DNA of 64,000 bases from an uncultured Allomuricauda sp. (GCF_947499585.1 NZ_CANMOO010000001.1:1178001-1242000); one strand, 5' to 3'. Numbered from the stretch's first letter, positions 1 through 9,403 are shown. Notes: generated by a model not told the origin, from the sequence alone. Translations and numbers: made by a program.

Positions 1-462
1 TTCCGCTGTTGGGTTTACAAAAAACGATGTATCATCAAAATGGAAAACGGTGTGATAGTTTTTGCTTTCACCTTGCTCCTTTTTGTAAAATGAGTTTATA
101 AAAAATGGCGATCTTTTATTTATAGTGTCCCAAAATTGAGTTAGGAAAGGTTTATTTGGTTTAAAAATTTCCAACAGAATGTAAAGAATCCCTTCACAAC
201 CTAAACGATACCTGCCATCATATACCATTACTTTTGACACTTTACTGGAGAAAACGGATTGTGCTTGTCGCAATACCTCTTTCTCAACACAACCTCCACT
301 CACAGCACCAACCATGTCTCCATTCTCGAAAATCAACATACGAACACCAGGCCTACGGTAAGAAGATCCATCCAAAGCAACAACAGTAGCTAATACTGAT
401 GCCTCACCCGATTGCTGTCTTTTCTCGTATTGTTGAATTATAGTCTTTAACTCGTGTGTCAT
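1..462 (-). CDS. xdhC: XdhC/CoxI family protein, N-terminal part (runs off left edge)
   Basis: This is the first 154 codons of an XdhC/CoxI-family protein; the rest lies outside the window. The family inserts or protects sulfurated molybdenum cofactor in xanthine-dehydrogenase-type enzymes. The visible signature is the stretch around residues 31-60, with GSSYRRPG followed by VGAVSGGCVE, which is characteristic of the CoxI domain. The ATG at 462 sits one base after the moeA stop, so it is translated as the next gene of the molybdenum-cofactor operon. Its natural client would be the molybdopterin oxidoreductase encoded at the other end of the same operon (5.4-8.1 kb). The NAD-binding-like C-terminal domain cannot be assessed. 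Confidence 0.88.
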   Translation of the reverse strand, partial: MTHELKTIIQQYEKRQQSGEASVLATVVALDGSSYRRPGVRMLIFENGDMVGAVSGGCVEKEVLRQAQSVFSSKVSKVMVYDGRYRLGCEGILYILLEIFKPNKPFLTQFWDTINKRSPFFINSFYKKEQGESKNYHTVFHFDDTSFFVNPTAE

Positions 463-463
463 G

Positions 464-1663
464 TTACATTATTCTTCTTGTAGCTATCAACGGAACTAAC
501 TTTTTGCCTTGGTCTAGTACCTGTTTTGGACTTAGCTGAATAAAACCATCAACTTTTGAAAGACCTATAAGGTCACCTGAACCTGTGGTTGTCAATGTTT
601 TTGCAAACAGCTCACCATTATTAATACTGACATTGACTCCAATAAAAAGGGTTAAATCTGTTTTGTTTGTTATTGGCTCATTTAAAAATACAGCAAATTC
701 TGGAGTGGTTAATCCCAAAGTTTTGTTAAGCCAAGGTTTAAAATAAACATGGTAGTTGACAAATGTGGAAACAGGATTTCCAGGGAATGAAAATATCGTA
801 GTATTCTGAGACTTGAGTTTTCCAAACCAAAATGGTTTTCCGGGACGCTGCAGAACTTTATGAAATATTTTTTCCACTCCCAAAGCATCAAAGGTTTCAG
901 GTAAAAAATCAAATTTCCCTTTAGAGACGCCACCACTCAAAAGTAAAACATCATAATTTTTCAGTAAGACTTCCAGCGTTTCTTTTAAAATATCAGGTTC
1001 GTCAACCATATGATATAGGTCTGCAGAAATACCTTCTTTGGCCAACAATCCTTGCAGGGTAAATGAATTCGATTTCCTAATTTGATATGGAAGAGGTTTT
1101 TTATCTACTTCTACCAACTCATTACCAGTAGCTATTACCGCAATTTTTGGAAGTTTTTTAACTAAAACCTCAGATTTTCCAACAGATGCTAAAACTCCTA
1201 TTTCAGCCGCCGTTATTTGAACGCCAGGCATAAGCAGTTCTTCACTTTTAACAACATCACTCCCTTTATAGTGAATATTTTGACCTTTGGTGACAGGTTT
1301 TAATAGCGAAAAAGCTTCATTCTCCAATGAGATATGCTCATACATGACAACGGTATCTGCATTTTCTGGAACCATGGCACCGGTCATTACCTCTATGCAT
1401 TCAGCATTGTTTTGCAAAGTTTGTTGCGGACTACCTGCTTGAGCAATTCCTGAGATTTTAAAGGTATGGTTTGGTGATAAAACCCCATTAAAATTGATGG
1501 CAATTCCATCTTTAGTAGCTCTATCAAACGGAGGGAAGTCCCTGTCCGCAGAAATGGTCTCAGCAAGAACCCGATCAGTAGATTGCATAAGGGAAACGTG
1601 TTCGTTCCCATAATCAAAGGTGTTGTTCAGAACCTTTTGCAATGCAGCTTTAAAAGAAATCAT
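464..1663 (-). CDS. moeA: Molybdopterin molybdenumtransferase MoeA
   Basis: MoeA inserts molybdate into adenylylated molybdopterin to give molybdenum cofactor in the cytoplasm. The 399-aa length fits the family. Domain III, the MogA-like fold, is visible as an IATGNEL segment near residue 175, an LLLSGGVSKGKFD segment near 240 and a SFPGNPVSTFVNY segment near 295. The N-terminal motif near residue 45 reads PPFDRATKDG where many MoeA proteins have FD.SAMDG, a small departure. The ATG overlaps the stop of the upstream TauE-like gene by four bases (ATGA), and its own stop is one base before xdhC, which indicates translational coupling. Confidence 0.95.
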   Translation of the reverse strand: MISFKAALQKVLNNTFDYGNEHVSLMQSTDRVLAETISADRDFPPFDRATKDGIAINFNGVLSPNHTFKISGIAQAGSPQQTLQNNAECIEVMTGAMVPENADTVVMYEHISLENEAFSLLKPVTKGQNIHYKGSDVVKSEELLMPGVQITAAEIGVLASVGKSEVLVKKLPKIAVIATGNELVEVDKKPLPYQIRKSNSFTLQGLLAKEGISADLYHMVDEPDILKETLEVLLKNYDVLLLSGGVSKGKFDFLPETFDALGVEKIFHKVLQRPGKPFWFGKLKSQNTTIFSFPGNPVSTFVNYHVYFKPWLNKTLGLTTPEFAVFLNEPITNKTDLTLFIGVNVSINNGELFAKTLTTTGSGDLIGLSKVDGFIQLSPKQVLDQGKKLVPLIATRRIM

Positions 1664-2442
1664 GAAAATATTGTTAGTTGCAATCCATTTTTTAATAATA
1701 CCCGTATCCCAACAAATAAAACCAGAAACGCAGTAAGCAGTTTGATTCTATTTGAAGACAGCTTTCCAATACTTAGCCTAACGCCCAACTGACCACCCAA
1801 TAGTACGGCAAACAATAGTCCAATGATTCCTGGCCAAAACACTTCAAACGAATTACTTACAAACAAACCGCCAATGCCAGAGATAGAATTGACAAGGATA
1901 AAGAAGCTTGCTAAAGCAGCTATGACAATGGGTTTGTCCCATTTCATATGATTAAGTATAGGTGCTAAGAAAATACCACCGCCAATACCAACAAGACCTG
2001 ACAACAACCCTATACAACCACCGAGTATATAAGAAACATAGTTTGGGTACTTTTTAATAGTAGTGTTTGGTTTGAGTTTTAATGTTTGATAGGTAAGCGC
2101 AATGGCTGAAATAATTAAGGAAATGCCTAAAAGAATAAAGAAAACATGTTCTTTTAACCGAAAAGATGCTCCAAGAAATGCGAAGGGAATACTTGTAACT
2201 ATAAAAGGAAGAAACCTTTTAATGTGCAAGTTCCCGCTTTTATAAAACAAAAAACAACTTCCCGCAACGACTGTTAAATTACATAAAAGCGCTGTACTTC
2301 TTATGGCGAAGAAGCTGGTCAACACCAACGTCAAAATAGCCAAATAGCTTGATCCACCGCCAAAACCAACTGCAGAATACAAGGTCGCAACAATGAAAAA
2401 AGAAACAAGTAATAAAATAAAATCGCCAGAGGCTAAGGACAT
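1660..2442 (-). CDS. TauE/SafE (TSUP) family membrane permease
   Basis: This 260-aa polytopic membrane protein belongs to the sulfite exporter TauE/SafE family. The family signature is present twice as an internal repeat: a GFGGGSSYLA segment near residue 28 and a GIGGGIFLAP segment near residue 152, each within hydrophobic helices. Members move sulfite, sulfoacetate or other sulfur compounds and anions across the inner membrane. The gene overlaps moeA by four bases and the upstream MoeB-like gene by ten. A sulfur-related or molybdate-related role beside cofactor genes is plausible, because the cofactor is a dithiolene, but the substrate cannot be read from the sequence. Confidence 0.85.
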   Translation of the reverse strand: MSLASGDFILLLVSFFIVATLYSAVGFGGGSSYLAILTLVLTSFFAIRSTALLCNLTVVAGSCFLFYKSGNLHIKRFLPFIVTSIPFAFLGASFRLKEHVFFILLGISLIISAIALTYQTLKLKPNTTIKKYPNYVSYILGGCIGLLSGLVGIGGGIFLAPILNHMKWDKPIVIAALASFFILVNSISGIGGLFVSNSFEVFWPGIIGLLFAVLLGGQLGVRLSIGKLSSNRIKLLTAFLVLFVGIRVLLKNGLQLTIFS

Positions 2443-3500
2443 ACGGTCATCATTTTATTCATACCTCCTAAAATATGATAAAAAGTCAAGTCTGGATGGA
2501 CCGTTCGGAGTTGTTTTAATGCCAATTCACTTCTTTTTCCTGATTGACAGATGATGTAAACCTCTTTGTTAGAGTCGATGTGTTTTTCAATTGCGTCTAG
2601 ACTGCTTAGAGGAATGTTAATTGCTTCATCCAAATGATTCTCTTTGAACTCTTCGTTTGTTCTTACATCAATTAACGTGAATACTTTGTTTGATTCTCGA
2701 ATTGACTGAAAAGTCTTTGCACTTACTGAAGGAACTATATCACAATCTACTGGTTCGTAAAAATCTTGAAGCTGGGTTATTTTCTTGTTCGTTGAATTCG
2801 TTTTAAAATTGATTTTGCTAAGCTGTTGGTTTAGTCCATCGTACAAAAGAAGTTTACCAGAAAGCACTTCCCCTATTCCAGTCAAAACCTTTACCGCCTC
2901 TAAAGCCTGTAAGGTTCCTATAATCCCTGGAATAACGCCAAGAACCCCATTTTCATTACAATTAGGAATTTCCTCTGCATTTGGCATTTCTGGGTATAAG
3001 CAGCGATATGTAGGCCCACCTTGATGATTAAAAACACTTACATGCCCTTCAAAACTGTGTAAAGCACCGTAAATAAAAGGTTTGTTTAGAATAACACATG
3101 AGTCGTTAATTAGATACCGCGTCGGAAAATTGTCCGTGGCATCAACAACAAGGTCATATTCTTTAATGACTCCAAGTGCATTTTCTTTGGTCAAAAAAGT
3201 ATCATGCAATTTGAAAGTTGTTTGCGAGTTTTGCGCCTTTAACTTTTCATGAACCACATCCAATTTTAACCTACCCAAGTCTTTTTCAGCATACAAGACC
3301 TGTCTTTGTAAGTTGTGCAGTTCAACAACATCTTGATCCATTAAGCCCAAAGTACCAACCCCCATAGCATTAAGATATTGAAGCACAGGCAGACCCAACC
3401 CGCCTAGACCTACTACCAAAACTTTGGCTTCAAAAAGCTTTGATTGCCTATCAGGGCCAAAATCCTTCAGACTGGTTTGCCTTATATATCTAGAACTCAT
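2433..3500 (-). CDS. moeB: MoeB/ThiF-type adenylyltransferase fused to a rhodanese domain
   Basis: The protein activates the C-terminal Gly-Gly of a ThiS/MoaD-like carrier by adenylylation. Residues 1-230 form the ThiF/E1 fold, with the ATP loop VVGLGGLGLP, a VDATDNFPTRY segment and an NCNENGVLGVIPG segment carrying the candidate catalytic cysteine. Residues about 265-355 form a rhodanese domain whose active-site loop is IICQSGKRS, so it may also supply sulfur. The paired CxxC zinc ligands common in E1-like enzymes are not evident. I chose the ATG at 3500; an in-frame TTG at 3512 would add four residues and increase the overlap with mobA. Its expected partner is the MoaD-like protein at 5148-5402. 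Confidence 0.9.
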   Translation of the reverse strand: MSSRYIRQTSLKDFGPDRQSKLFEAKVLVVGLGGLGLPVLQYLNAMGVGTLGLMDQDVVELHNLQRQVLYAEKDLGRLKLDVVHEKLKAQNSQTTFKLHDTFLTKENALGVIKEYDLVVDATDNFPTRYLINDSCVILNKPFIYGALHSFEGHVSVFNHQGGPTYRCLYPEMPNAEEIPNCNENGVLGVIPGIIGTLQALEAVKVLTGIGEVLSGKLLLYDGLNQQLSKINFKTNSTNKKITQLQDFYEPVDCDIVPSVSAKTFQSIRESNKVFTLIDVRTNEEFKENHLDEAINIPLSSLDAIEKHIDSNKEVYIICQSGKRSELALKQLRTVHPDLTFYHILGGMNKMMTVCP

Positions 3501-4092
3501 TGGTCGTTTCAAGTTTAGATTTTATGAACTCATAGTCAGAGATGGAATTGGCGTTATACAACACTTCATCATGCTTCGGGTTAACCAATTCAACATCTGA
3601 ATTGATTAAAAACTTTCTTGGACATGTGCTTTCCGAGGTTTGCAGGTATGCAATGGCCTTTCTTAGTCCTTCCGGTTCCCAAATGGTGATTAAAGGTTCT
3701 GGTAAATTGGTCTTCTTTGTAGCATATGACGTCGCTAATTTCTTTTGATTTCTACTGTCAGCCAAGTTTTTTAAAGCTTCCAAATCAATCAACGGTAAAT
3801 CGCACGCCAACACCAACCACGCTACATCTGGATAGGATTTATGAGCACTTAAGATTCCATTAAAGGGTCCTCGATATTCGTTTTGATCTACAATAATGCT
3901 GAAGTGATTGTCCATAATTGATTGCTGTTCTTCACGTACACTTAGAAAAACATTGTCACAAGTATGCTCCAAGAGTTTATATAAGTGCTCTTGTTGTGGA
4001 ACGGAATGATATTTAATCAACCCTTTATCCGAACCCATCCGAGTGCTCTTCCCTCCTGCCAATACCAAACCATATAACTTGGTCTTTTTCAT
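3490..4092 (-). CDS. mobA: Molybdenum cofactor guanylyltransferase-like protein MobA
   Basis: This 200-aa nucleotidyltransferase has the MobA signature LVLAGGKSTRMGSDKGLI at residues 10-27, which binds the nucleotide and magnesium, and a second acidic motif LACDLPLI near residue 97. MobA transfers GMP to molybdenum cofactor to make MGD; related MocA enzymes transfer CMP to make MCD. Enzymes of the xanthine-dehydrogenase family normally carry plain Moco or MCD, so in this operon a MocA-like specificity should be considered. The gene overlaps the start of moeB by about 11 bases and lies 24 bases after moaA. Confidence 0.88.
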   Translation of the reverse strand: MKKTKLYGLVLAGGKSTRMGSDKGLIKYHSVPQQEHLYKLLEHTCDNVFLSVREEQQSIMDNHFSIIVDQNEYRGPFNGILSAHKSYPDVAWLVLACDLPLIDLEALKNLADSRNQKKLATSYATKKTNLPEPLITIWEPEGLRKAIAYLQTSESTCPRKFLINSDVELVNPKHDEVLYNANSISDYEFIKSKLETTNEF

Positions 4093-4116
4093 CCTGTAAT
4101 GTTACTAATGATAAAA

Positions 4117-5103
4117 TCACCCCCCTATAGAGGTCATGGAGCTGTCAAAAATGGTAGTCGCGTGTTCATTTTGCGCTTCAAAACCTGTTTTTGCCCTGCT
4201 CCCAACAGCTTCTAAAATAGCATCCTTTATGTTTTCTTCTGGCGAATGCGTACGGACAATATCTCTAAGGTTTGTTTTGGGTTTTCCATACAGACATGTA
4301 ATTACATCACCTGTAGCCGTAACTCTCAGTCTATTGCAACTTCCGCAAAAAGTTCTACTGAATGACGGAATAATGCCAAATGTACCCTTATGCCCTTTTA
4401 TTTTGTAATTAACAGAAGTGGATGTTGCAGGTGACACCAACTTTTCAAAATCTGAATATTGTTTGCTGATGTGATCCAGAATGGCCTTATGATTCCATTT
4501 AATAGTGGCAAAATTTTTAGAACCTCCATTAAATGGCATTTCTTCAAGAAACCGAATAGAAACATTGTAATGCTTCATCACTTCTAGAATTGGAAGAATG
4601 TCCTGCTCATTTTGACCATCCAAAACAATAAAATTAATACGGACGTTAAACCCTTCGGTAATCAACCTAATTAAATTGTTGTGAACAGTATCAAACTGTT
4701 TTCTCCGAGTGATTCTTTCAAAAGTTTCCCTGTTTATTGAATCTAGACTTACATTGATATTTTTAATGCCCAATTCTTTTAATTCATCAATGTGCGGACC
4801 AATTAAAGTAGCGTTAGTGGTGACCGAAATATCATTCAGCCCTTTCATTTTACTCAATTCTCTTAGCAAAACCATTAAATCCTTTCGTACAAATGGTTCT
4901 CCGCCAGTTATCCTGATTTTATCTATTCCCTGATCAACTAAAACTTGGCTTATTTGCATGAGCTCCTTTATAGATAGAAGCTTATCATTTTTTACAAAAT
5001 CGATACCTTCTGAAGGCATACAATAATTACATCGCAAATTACACCTATCTGTAACTGCGAGCCTTAAATAATTTATTTGTCTATTGTGATTGTCTATCAG
5101 CAT
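4117..5103 (-). CDS. moaA: GTP 3',8-cyclase MoaA (radical SAM)
   Basis: MoaA catalyses the first step of molybdenum cofactor synthesis, converting GTP to 3',8-cyclo-7,8-dihydro-GTP. The radical-SAM cluster ligands are C21, C25 and C28 in a CNLRCNYC segment. The second 4Fe-4S cluster that binds GTP is marked by CGSCNRLRVTATGDVITC near residue 260. The C-terminus ends in Gly-Gly, as the family needs for catalysis. At 328 aa it is full length. The partner enzyme MoaC, which finishes the reaction to cPMP, is not encoded in this window, so it must lie elsewhere. Confidence 0.97.
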   Translation of the reverse strand: MLIDNHNRQINYLRLAVTDRCNLRCNYCMPSEGIDFVKNDKLLSIKELMQISQVLVDQGIDKIRITGGEPFVRKDLMVLLRELSKMKGLNDISVTTNATLIGPHIDELKELGIKNINVSLDSINRETFERITRRKQFDTVHNNLIRLITEGFNVRINFIVLDGQNEQDILPILEVMKHYNVSIRFLEEMPFNGGSKNFATIKWNHKAILDHISKQYSDFEKLVSPATSTSVNYKIKGHKGTFGIIPSFSRTFCGSCNRLRVTATGDVITCLYGKPKTNLRDIVRTHSPEENIKDAILEAVGSRAKTGFEAQNEHATTIFDSSMTSIGG

Positions 5104-5147
5104 AATTTATCCTCCATAGCTATCGAAAGATACTGTTTATGCGCTTA

Positions 5148-5402
5148 TTATCCTCCACTTACTGGAGGAATAAGCGCTATTTCATCATAAGAATTAATGG
5201 TTTCATTGTCCTCGGCATATGTGTTATTAACGGCAACAGCCAAAGAGGATAACTTATTGAGTTCTGGATACGTTTCTCCCAGAAACTGCTTTAATTCCTT
5301 TACGGTTTTCGGAATTTTTCTACCTGTAACACTTGATGTAGGGACAGATAATGTGGGACTCCCCACAATATCTTTAGTAATCCCAAACAATAATATCGTC
5401 AT
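5148..5402 (-). CDS. moaD: Molybdopterin synthase small subunit MoaD
   Basis: MoaD is the ubiquitin-like sulfur carrier of molybdopterin synthase. The protein is 84 aa, the right size for the family, starts with a beta strand of the ubiquitin fold (MTILLFGITKDIVG) and ends in IALIPPVSGG, whose terminal Gly-Gly is adenylylated by the MoeB protein and then thiocarboxylated. The gene lies four bases after the molybdopterin oxidoreductase stop and 44 bases before moaA. The large subunit MoaE, with which it forms the active synthase, is not in the window. Confidence 0.93.
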   Translation of the reverse strand: MTILLFGITKDIVGSPTLSVPTSSVTGRKIPKTVKELKQFLGETYPELNKLSSLAVAVNNTYAEDNETINSYDEIALIPPVSGG

Positions 5403-5406
5403 AAAA

Positions 5407-7635
5407 TCAACCTATAATTTCCTTACTCGGTACTTTTAAAAGTTCTGGTGTTTTGGTGAATGGCTGTTTATAGAGTCTATTACCGGTAGCCGCCTTGAAC
5501 GCATTTGCTACAGCACCACCTGCCGGAGGTAAAGTTGGCTCGCCCAATCCAGTAGGAGAAAACTCATTTTTAACAAAGTGTGTTTCTACCAATGGTGCCT
5601 CCTTCATTCTAATCATTCGGTACTTATCAAAATTACTGGCAGTTGGTCTTCCATTTTCAAATTGCAACTCGCCATACATGGAATGTCCTACACCGTCAAT
5701 GACCCCACCTTCAATTTGGTTTAGGGCTCCCATAGGATTGACCACGATTCCGCAGTCCACAACACAGGTTATTTTCTTTACAACCGGCTCTCCGTTTTCA
5801 ACTTCAACATCTGCAACTTCAGCTACATGGGTATTATGACAGTAATAACTAACAAATCCCTGATGTATATTCTTTGGCTTGGTTCCCCATCCAGATTTCT
5901 CAACAGCAACTTTAATCACCTCTTTCATACGGTCTGGTGAGTATTGAATTCGCTCATCTTCTTCTGGTTTGACTTTGTCAAGCAGGTCCAATCTCATCTG
6001 AATTTTATCTACTTCCATTAACTCAGCCAATTCATCAAAGAAACTCTGCTCAGCATAGGCCAAGAAATTGGTATATGGCGCTCTCCAAGCTCCAGTAGTA
6101 ATATTACTTCTATAATTAGCGGTATCTACTTGATAATTCTCTATGGCTCCGGCTGGGAAGAAATTAGGAATCAATCCATACATATTATCATTTATGGCAG
6201 CTTCCTTTAAATGGTAAGCCGTTATTTTTCCGTCCTTTACCCCTGCTTTGATTCTGTATTTGATGGCCATTCTATATATACCATCTTCCATATCATCTTC
6301 TCGAGAATAAACCACCTTGACGGGCTTTTTGATGACGCTGGAAATTTCTGCAGCTTCAAGTACAAAATCCCCATACAATCTTCTACCAAAACCGCCACCC
6401 ATTCTGGTCATTTCCAAGTAAATGTCACTCTCTTCCCGTCCAAACATTTTGGCTACAAGGCCCGCTTTCCATGCTGGAGTTTGAATTGGACCTGCCAAGT
6501 GCACTCTCTCTTCAGTAACATTGGCAAAGAAATTCATAGGTTCCATACAATTATGAGGCAAAAAAGGAGACTCATAAGTACGTTCCAAAATCTCATCGGC
6601 TTCAGCAAAAGCCTTTTTTATGTTACCATCTGAACGTTCCGTTTTAAAGGTACTCCCATCTAATAAATCTGTAAGTATTTTATCATGCTCTTCAGTACTT
6701 TCCATGGAAGTGTCCTCTTCCCATTCCGCCTTTATAGCTTCTTTTGCTTTCATCGCCTGCCATGTAGACTCAGCAACAACCACAACCTTATCACTTGAAG
6801 ATATTTTACTTGAAAAACTAGGGTCTTCCGCAAGCAGTCCCCTAACTTTTTCACCAATTTTTATAACATTCAACACACCCGGCATTGCTTTTGCCGCTGT
6901 ATCATCATAGGAAACCAATTTGTGACCAAACGCTGGTGGACGTACCACAGCAGCATAGACCATTCCGTCAACTTTATAGTCCAATCCAAATAAAGGTTTG
7001 CCCGTAGCAATCTTATGGATATCCACATTGGGAGCATCCTTGCCAATAATTTTATAATCTTTTGGTTCTTTTAATGCCACATCTTCCGGAACTTCCAACA
7101 TGGATGCATCTTTTACCACATCTCCAAAGCCCAAGGTTTCACCTGCGGCATTGGTAATAATACCGTCGCTAACTGTACATTCTGAAGCGTCTACTCCCCA
7201 CCGAGCTGCCGCGGCATTGATCAACATTTGTTTTGCGGTAGCACCAGTTTGTCTAAGGGCATCCCATCCATGACGAATGGATTGACTACCTCCTGCTACT
7301 TGTCTAGTATAGTTTTCAGTATCTAGGATACCTTGTTCTACATAGACATCTTTCCATGCCACATCAAGCTCTTCAGCAATAATCATTGGCATGGAGGTTT
7401 TTACCCCTTGACCTATTTCTGGATTAGGAGAAAAAATGGTCACTGCCCCATTGTCTGCAATTTTGATAAAAGCGTTGAAGTCATTGTAATTTAACTGGGA
7501 AAGATCTATTGGTGGTGCGGCCTTTGGCTTGCACGCCTGGAATAAGTTGAAACCAATCAGCATACCGCCTCCTGCGAGCGACGAAGTTCGCATAAAAGCT
7601 CTTCTACTGAATGTTAATGCTGTATTTGTTGACAT
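5407..7635 (-). CDS. Isoquinoline 1-oxidoreductase-like molybdopterin-binding subunit
   Basis: This is the large subunit of a xanthine-dehydrogenase-family hydroxylase of the IorB type, which carries both aldehyde-oxidase-like molybdopterin domains in one 742-aa chain. The N-terminus has a twin-arginine signal (SRRAFMR at residues 10-16, then a hydrophobic stretch), with a possible lipobox cysteine in FQACKP, so it is probably exported folded. The family motif GGGFGRRLYGDF lies near residue 413, and the catalytic glutamate is E699 in GLGEPTLPPAGGAVANA. Electrons pass to the [2Fe-2S] subunit encoded just upstream. The true substrate (aldehyde or N-heterocycle) is unknown. It heads the Moco operon and is the evident client of its products. 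Confidence 0.93.
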   Translation of the reverse strand: MSTNTALTFSRRAFMRTSSLAGGGMLIGFNLFQACKPKAAPPIDLSQLNYNDFNAFIKIADNGAVTIFSPNPEIGQGVKTSMPMIIAEELDVAWKDVYVEQGILDTENYTRQVAGGSQSIRHGWDALRQTGATAKQMLINAAAARWGVDASECTVSDGIITNAAGETLGFGDVVKDASMLEVPEDVALKEPKDYKIIGKDAPNVDIHKIATGKPLFGLDYKVDGMVYAAVVRPPAFGHKLVSYDDTAAKAMPGVLNVIKIGEKVRGLLAEDPSFSSKISSSDKVVVVAESTWQAMKAKEAIKAEWEEDTSMESTEEHDKILTDLLDGSTFKTERSDGNIKKAFAEADEILERTYESPFLPHNCMEPMNFFANVTEERVHLAGPIQTPAWKAGLVAKMFGREESDIYLEMTRMGGGFGRRLYGDFVLEAAEISSVIKKPVKVVYSREDDMEDGIYRMAIKYRIKAGVKDGKITAYHLKEAAINDNMYGLIPNFFPAGAIENYQVDTANYRSNITTGAWRAPYTNFLAYAEQSFFDELAELMEVDKIQMRLDLLDKVKPEEDERIQYSPDRMKEVIKVAVEKSGWGTKPKNIHQGFVSYYCHNTHVAEVADVEVENGEPVVKKITCVVDCGIVVNPMGALNQIEGGVIDGVGHSMYGELQFENGRPTASNFDKYRMIRMKEAPLVETHFVKNEFSPTGLGEPTLPPAGGAVANAFKAATGNRLYKQPFTKTPELLKVPSKEIIG

Positions 7636-7670
7636 TTTTGTTGTTTTTGATGTAAAAAGTTGGCGTTAAA

Positions 7671-8132
7671 TTAATCCATATTTTCAGCTGCAATCATTAC
7701 AGCTTTTCGGATTCTGGAGTAGGATGCACATCTGCAAATGTTTCCATGCATTGCATTTTTAACGTCATCCTCTGAAGGATTGGGATTGCTTTCTAAAAAA
7801 GCTGAAGCCGTCATAATTTGTCCAGCCTGGCAATAACCGCATTGTGGAACATCTACTTCTTTCCATGCTTCTTGTATTGGGTGAGTTCCGTCTTCAGATA
7901 ATCCTTCTATAGTGGTAATAGCTTTACCGTCTAGTTGGGCCAATGTCATGGAACAACTTCTCATAGCTGTACCATCTACATGAATGGTGCATGCACCACA
8001 TTGTCCAATTCCACATCCATACTTGGTGCCGACCAAATCTAAATGATCTCTTAGCACCCATAAAACTGGAGTGTCCTCAGAAACATCTACTGTTTTGGAT
8101 TCTCCATTGACTTTAATTTGATACGTTGGCAT
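7671..8132 (-). CDS. [2Fe-2S]-binding subunit of the molybdenum hydroxylase
   Basis: This 153-aa protein is the iron-sulfur subunit (IorA/CoxS type) that takes electrons from the molybdopterin subunit. The plant-ferredoxin-like cluster ligands are C40, C45, C48 and C60 (CGIGQCGAC, then RSC), and the second helical cluster uses the QCGYC and NICRC segments near residues 100 and 137. I placed the start at the ATG at 8132; the open frame continues upstream to a TTG at 8213, but those extra 27 residues are not conserved-looking and the family begins with the beta strand found right after this ATG. It has no signal peptide and would ride with the Tat-exported partner. It is the first gene of the operon. 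Confidence 0.93.
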   Translation of the reverse strand: MPTYQIKVNGESKTVDVSEDTPVLWVLRDHLDLVGTKYGCGIGQCGACTIHVDGTAMRSCSMTLAQLDGKAITTIEGLSEDGTHPIQEAWKEVDVPQCGYCQAGQIMTASAFLESNPNPSEDDVKNAMHGNICRCASYSRIRKAVMIAAENMD

Positions 8133-8314
8133 AGTTTCTTGAATTGATTGAATTTCAATTAGATTTCTTGTTGAAGTTACCAAAATTTGGTTTGATTGGT
8201 TTTTTTTTAACAAGACAAGACTTTTTTTAACTTTTCTTTAAATCTATTGTTGGTTTGTAAGGTAATTTTCAAACAAAATGAGCGTTTTGCAAACAGAACC
8301 TCAACTATTATAAA

Positions 8315-9403
8315 ATGAAAAATGTATTGCAATACCTCCTTATTTCAATTTTTACCTTCGCTCTTTTCTCATGTGGAAATGCGGATGATGACGTGAATTT
8401 TGATATCAATCAAGGCGAATTAGGACAAGGGAAAGACCCAGATAATTGCCTCGGTTTTGAAGATAACGAATTACTGTTGTCCATTCAGGACCAGTTTACG
8501 GCATTGCCTGGTAAAGTTTCCATTCTGTTCAAAGTTTCTGATTTACAGGGCAACCCTATTTCTGGTTTAACAGCAAACCAATTCACCATATATGAGCAAG
8601 GTAGAAATGATGATTGTTTTAACACCATTTCATCCTCAGAGTCTCAAGCCAGAATTTCTTCAAACTCCCAAGTTTTTAGTAATAATACTTTATTGATCCT
8701 AGATTTGAGCAATAGTGTGCTGGAAAGCAGTTTGGAAGAACTAAAGACAGCTTCAACGAGTTTTGTTACCAATGTGATTCCATCACCTGAAACAGACTCT
8801 TTTAAAATGGCGATTTATTGGTTCGATGGAGAAAATGAATTACACCTTCTTAACCCATTAACATCTTCTGCAACAGAACTTACTGCTGCTATTGATGGGA
8901 TTACAGCTGATATTAGTAATGATCCCTCCACAGATTTGTATGGTGCAGTTATTAAATCAACAGACATTGCTGAAGATTTAATTCAAGAAAACAACCAAAC
9001 CTCTGTAATAGGTGCTGCTTCTATTGTTTTATTTACCGATGGTACAGACCAAGCATCTCGTTTTACAGAAGAAGCTGCTCTAAAAGCTGTCAATGATGCA
9101 AATCGTAATATTTCCTTTTTCACCATTGGTCTTGGTGCTGAAATTGATACCCAAGTATTAACAGAAATTGGAAAAACAGCTAGTGTTTTTGCTGGTAATA
9201 AAGAAGAATTGGAAACCACATTTACACAGATTTCTCAGCGCGTTTCTGAACAGGCAAATAGTTTTTACCTGTTTGAATATTGTACTCCTAAACGGGATGG
9301 CAGTGGAAACAACAACTTGGTTATTCAATTAAGTAATGGTGGTCTTCAAGGAGCGGTACAAACAAGGTTCAGTGCTGATGGGTTTACAGGAGGATGCGAA
9401 TAA
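8315..9403 (+). CDS. VWA-domain lipoprotein
   Basis: The 362-aa protein starts with a lipoprotein signal peptide whose lipobox ends at C20 (ALFSC). A von Willebrand factor A domain follows from about residue 125 to 315, with the metal-site (MIDAS) motif DLSNS near residue 134 and an FTDGTDQ strand near 240. An Ig-like or linker region lies between, with a DNC and an FEYC segment that may form disulfides. VWA domains bind ligands or partner proteins through a divalent metal. It stands alone, divergent from the molybdenum operon, so its partner is unknown. The start ATG follows directly on a short AT-rich leader. Confidence 0.82.
   Translation: MKNVLQYLLISIFTFALFSCGNADDDVNFDINQGELGQGKDPDNCLGFEDNELLLSIQDQFTALPGKVSILFKVSDLQGNPISGLTANQFTIYEQGRNDDCFNTISSSESQARISSNSQVFSNNTLLILDLSNSVLESSLEELKTASTSFVTNVIPSPETDSFKMAIYWFDGENELHLLNPLTSSATELTAAIDGITADISNDPSTDLYGAVIKSTDIAEDLIQENNQTSVIGAASIVLFTDGTDQASRFTEEAALKAVNDANRNISFFTIGLGAEIDTQVLTEIGKTASVFAGNKEELETTFTQISQRVSEQANSFYLFEYCTPKRDGSGNNNLVIQLSNGGLQGAVQTRFSADGFTGGCE

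Noticed and set aside
6211..6633. A 140-codon plus-strand open frame over the molybdopterin subunit gene
   Set aside because: It is antisense to a strongly supported coding gene, has no family features and no own promoter; it is a shadow frame.
8133..8213. Upstream TTG extension of the [2Fe-2S] subunit by 27 residues
   Set aside because: The family starts with the beta strand after the ATG at 8132, and the extension looks like untranslated leader.
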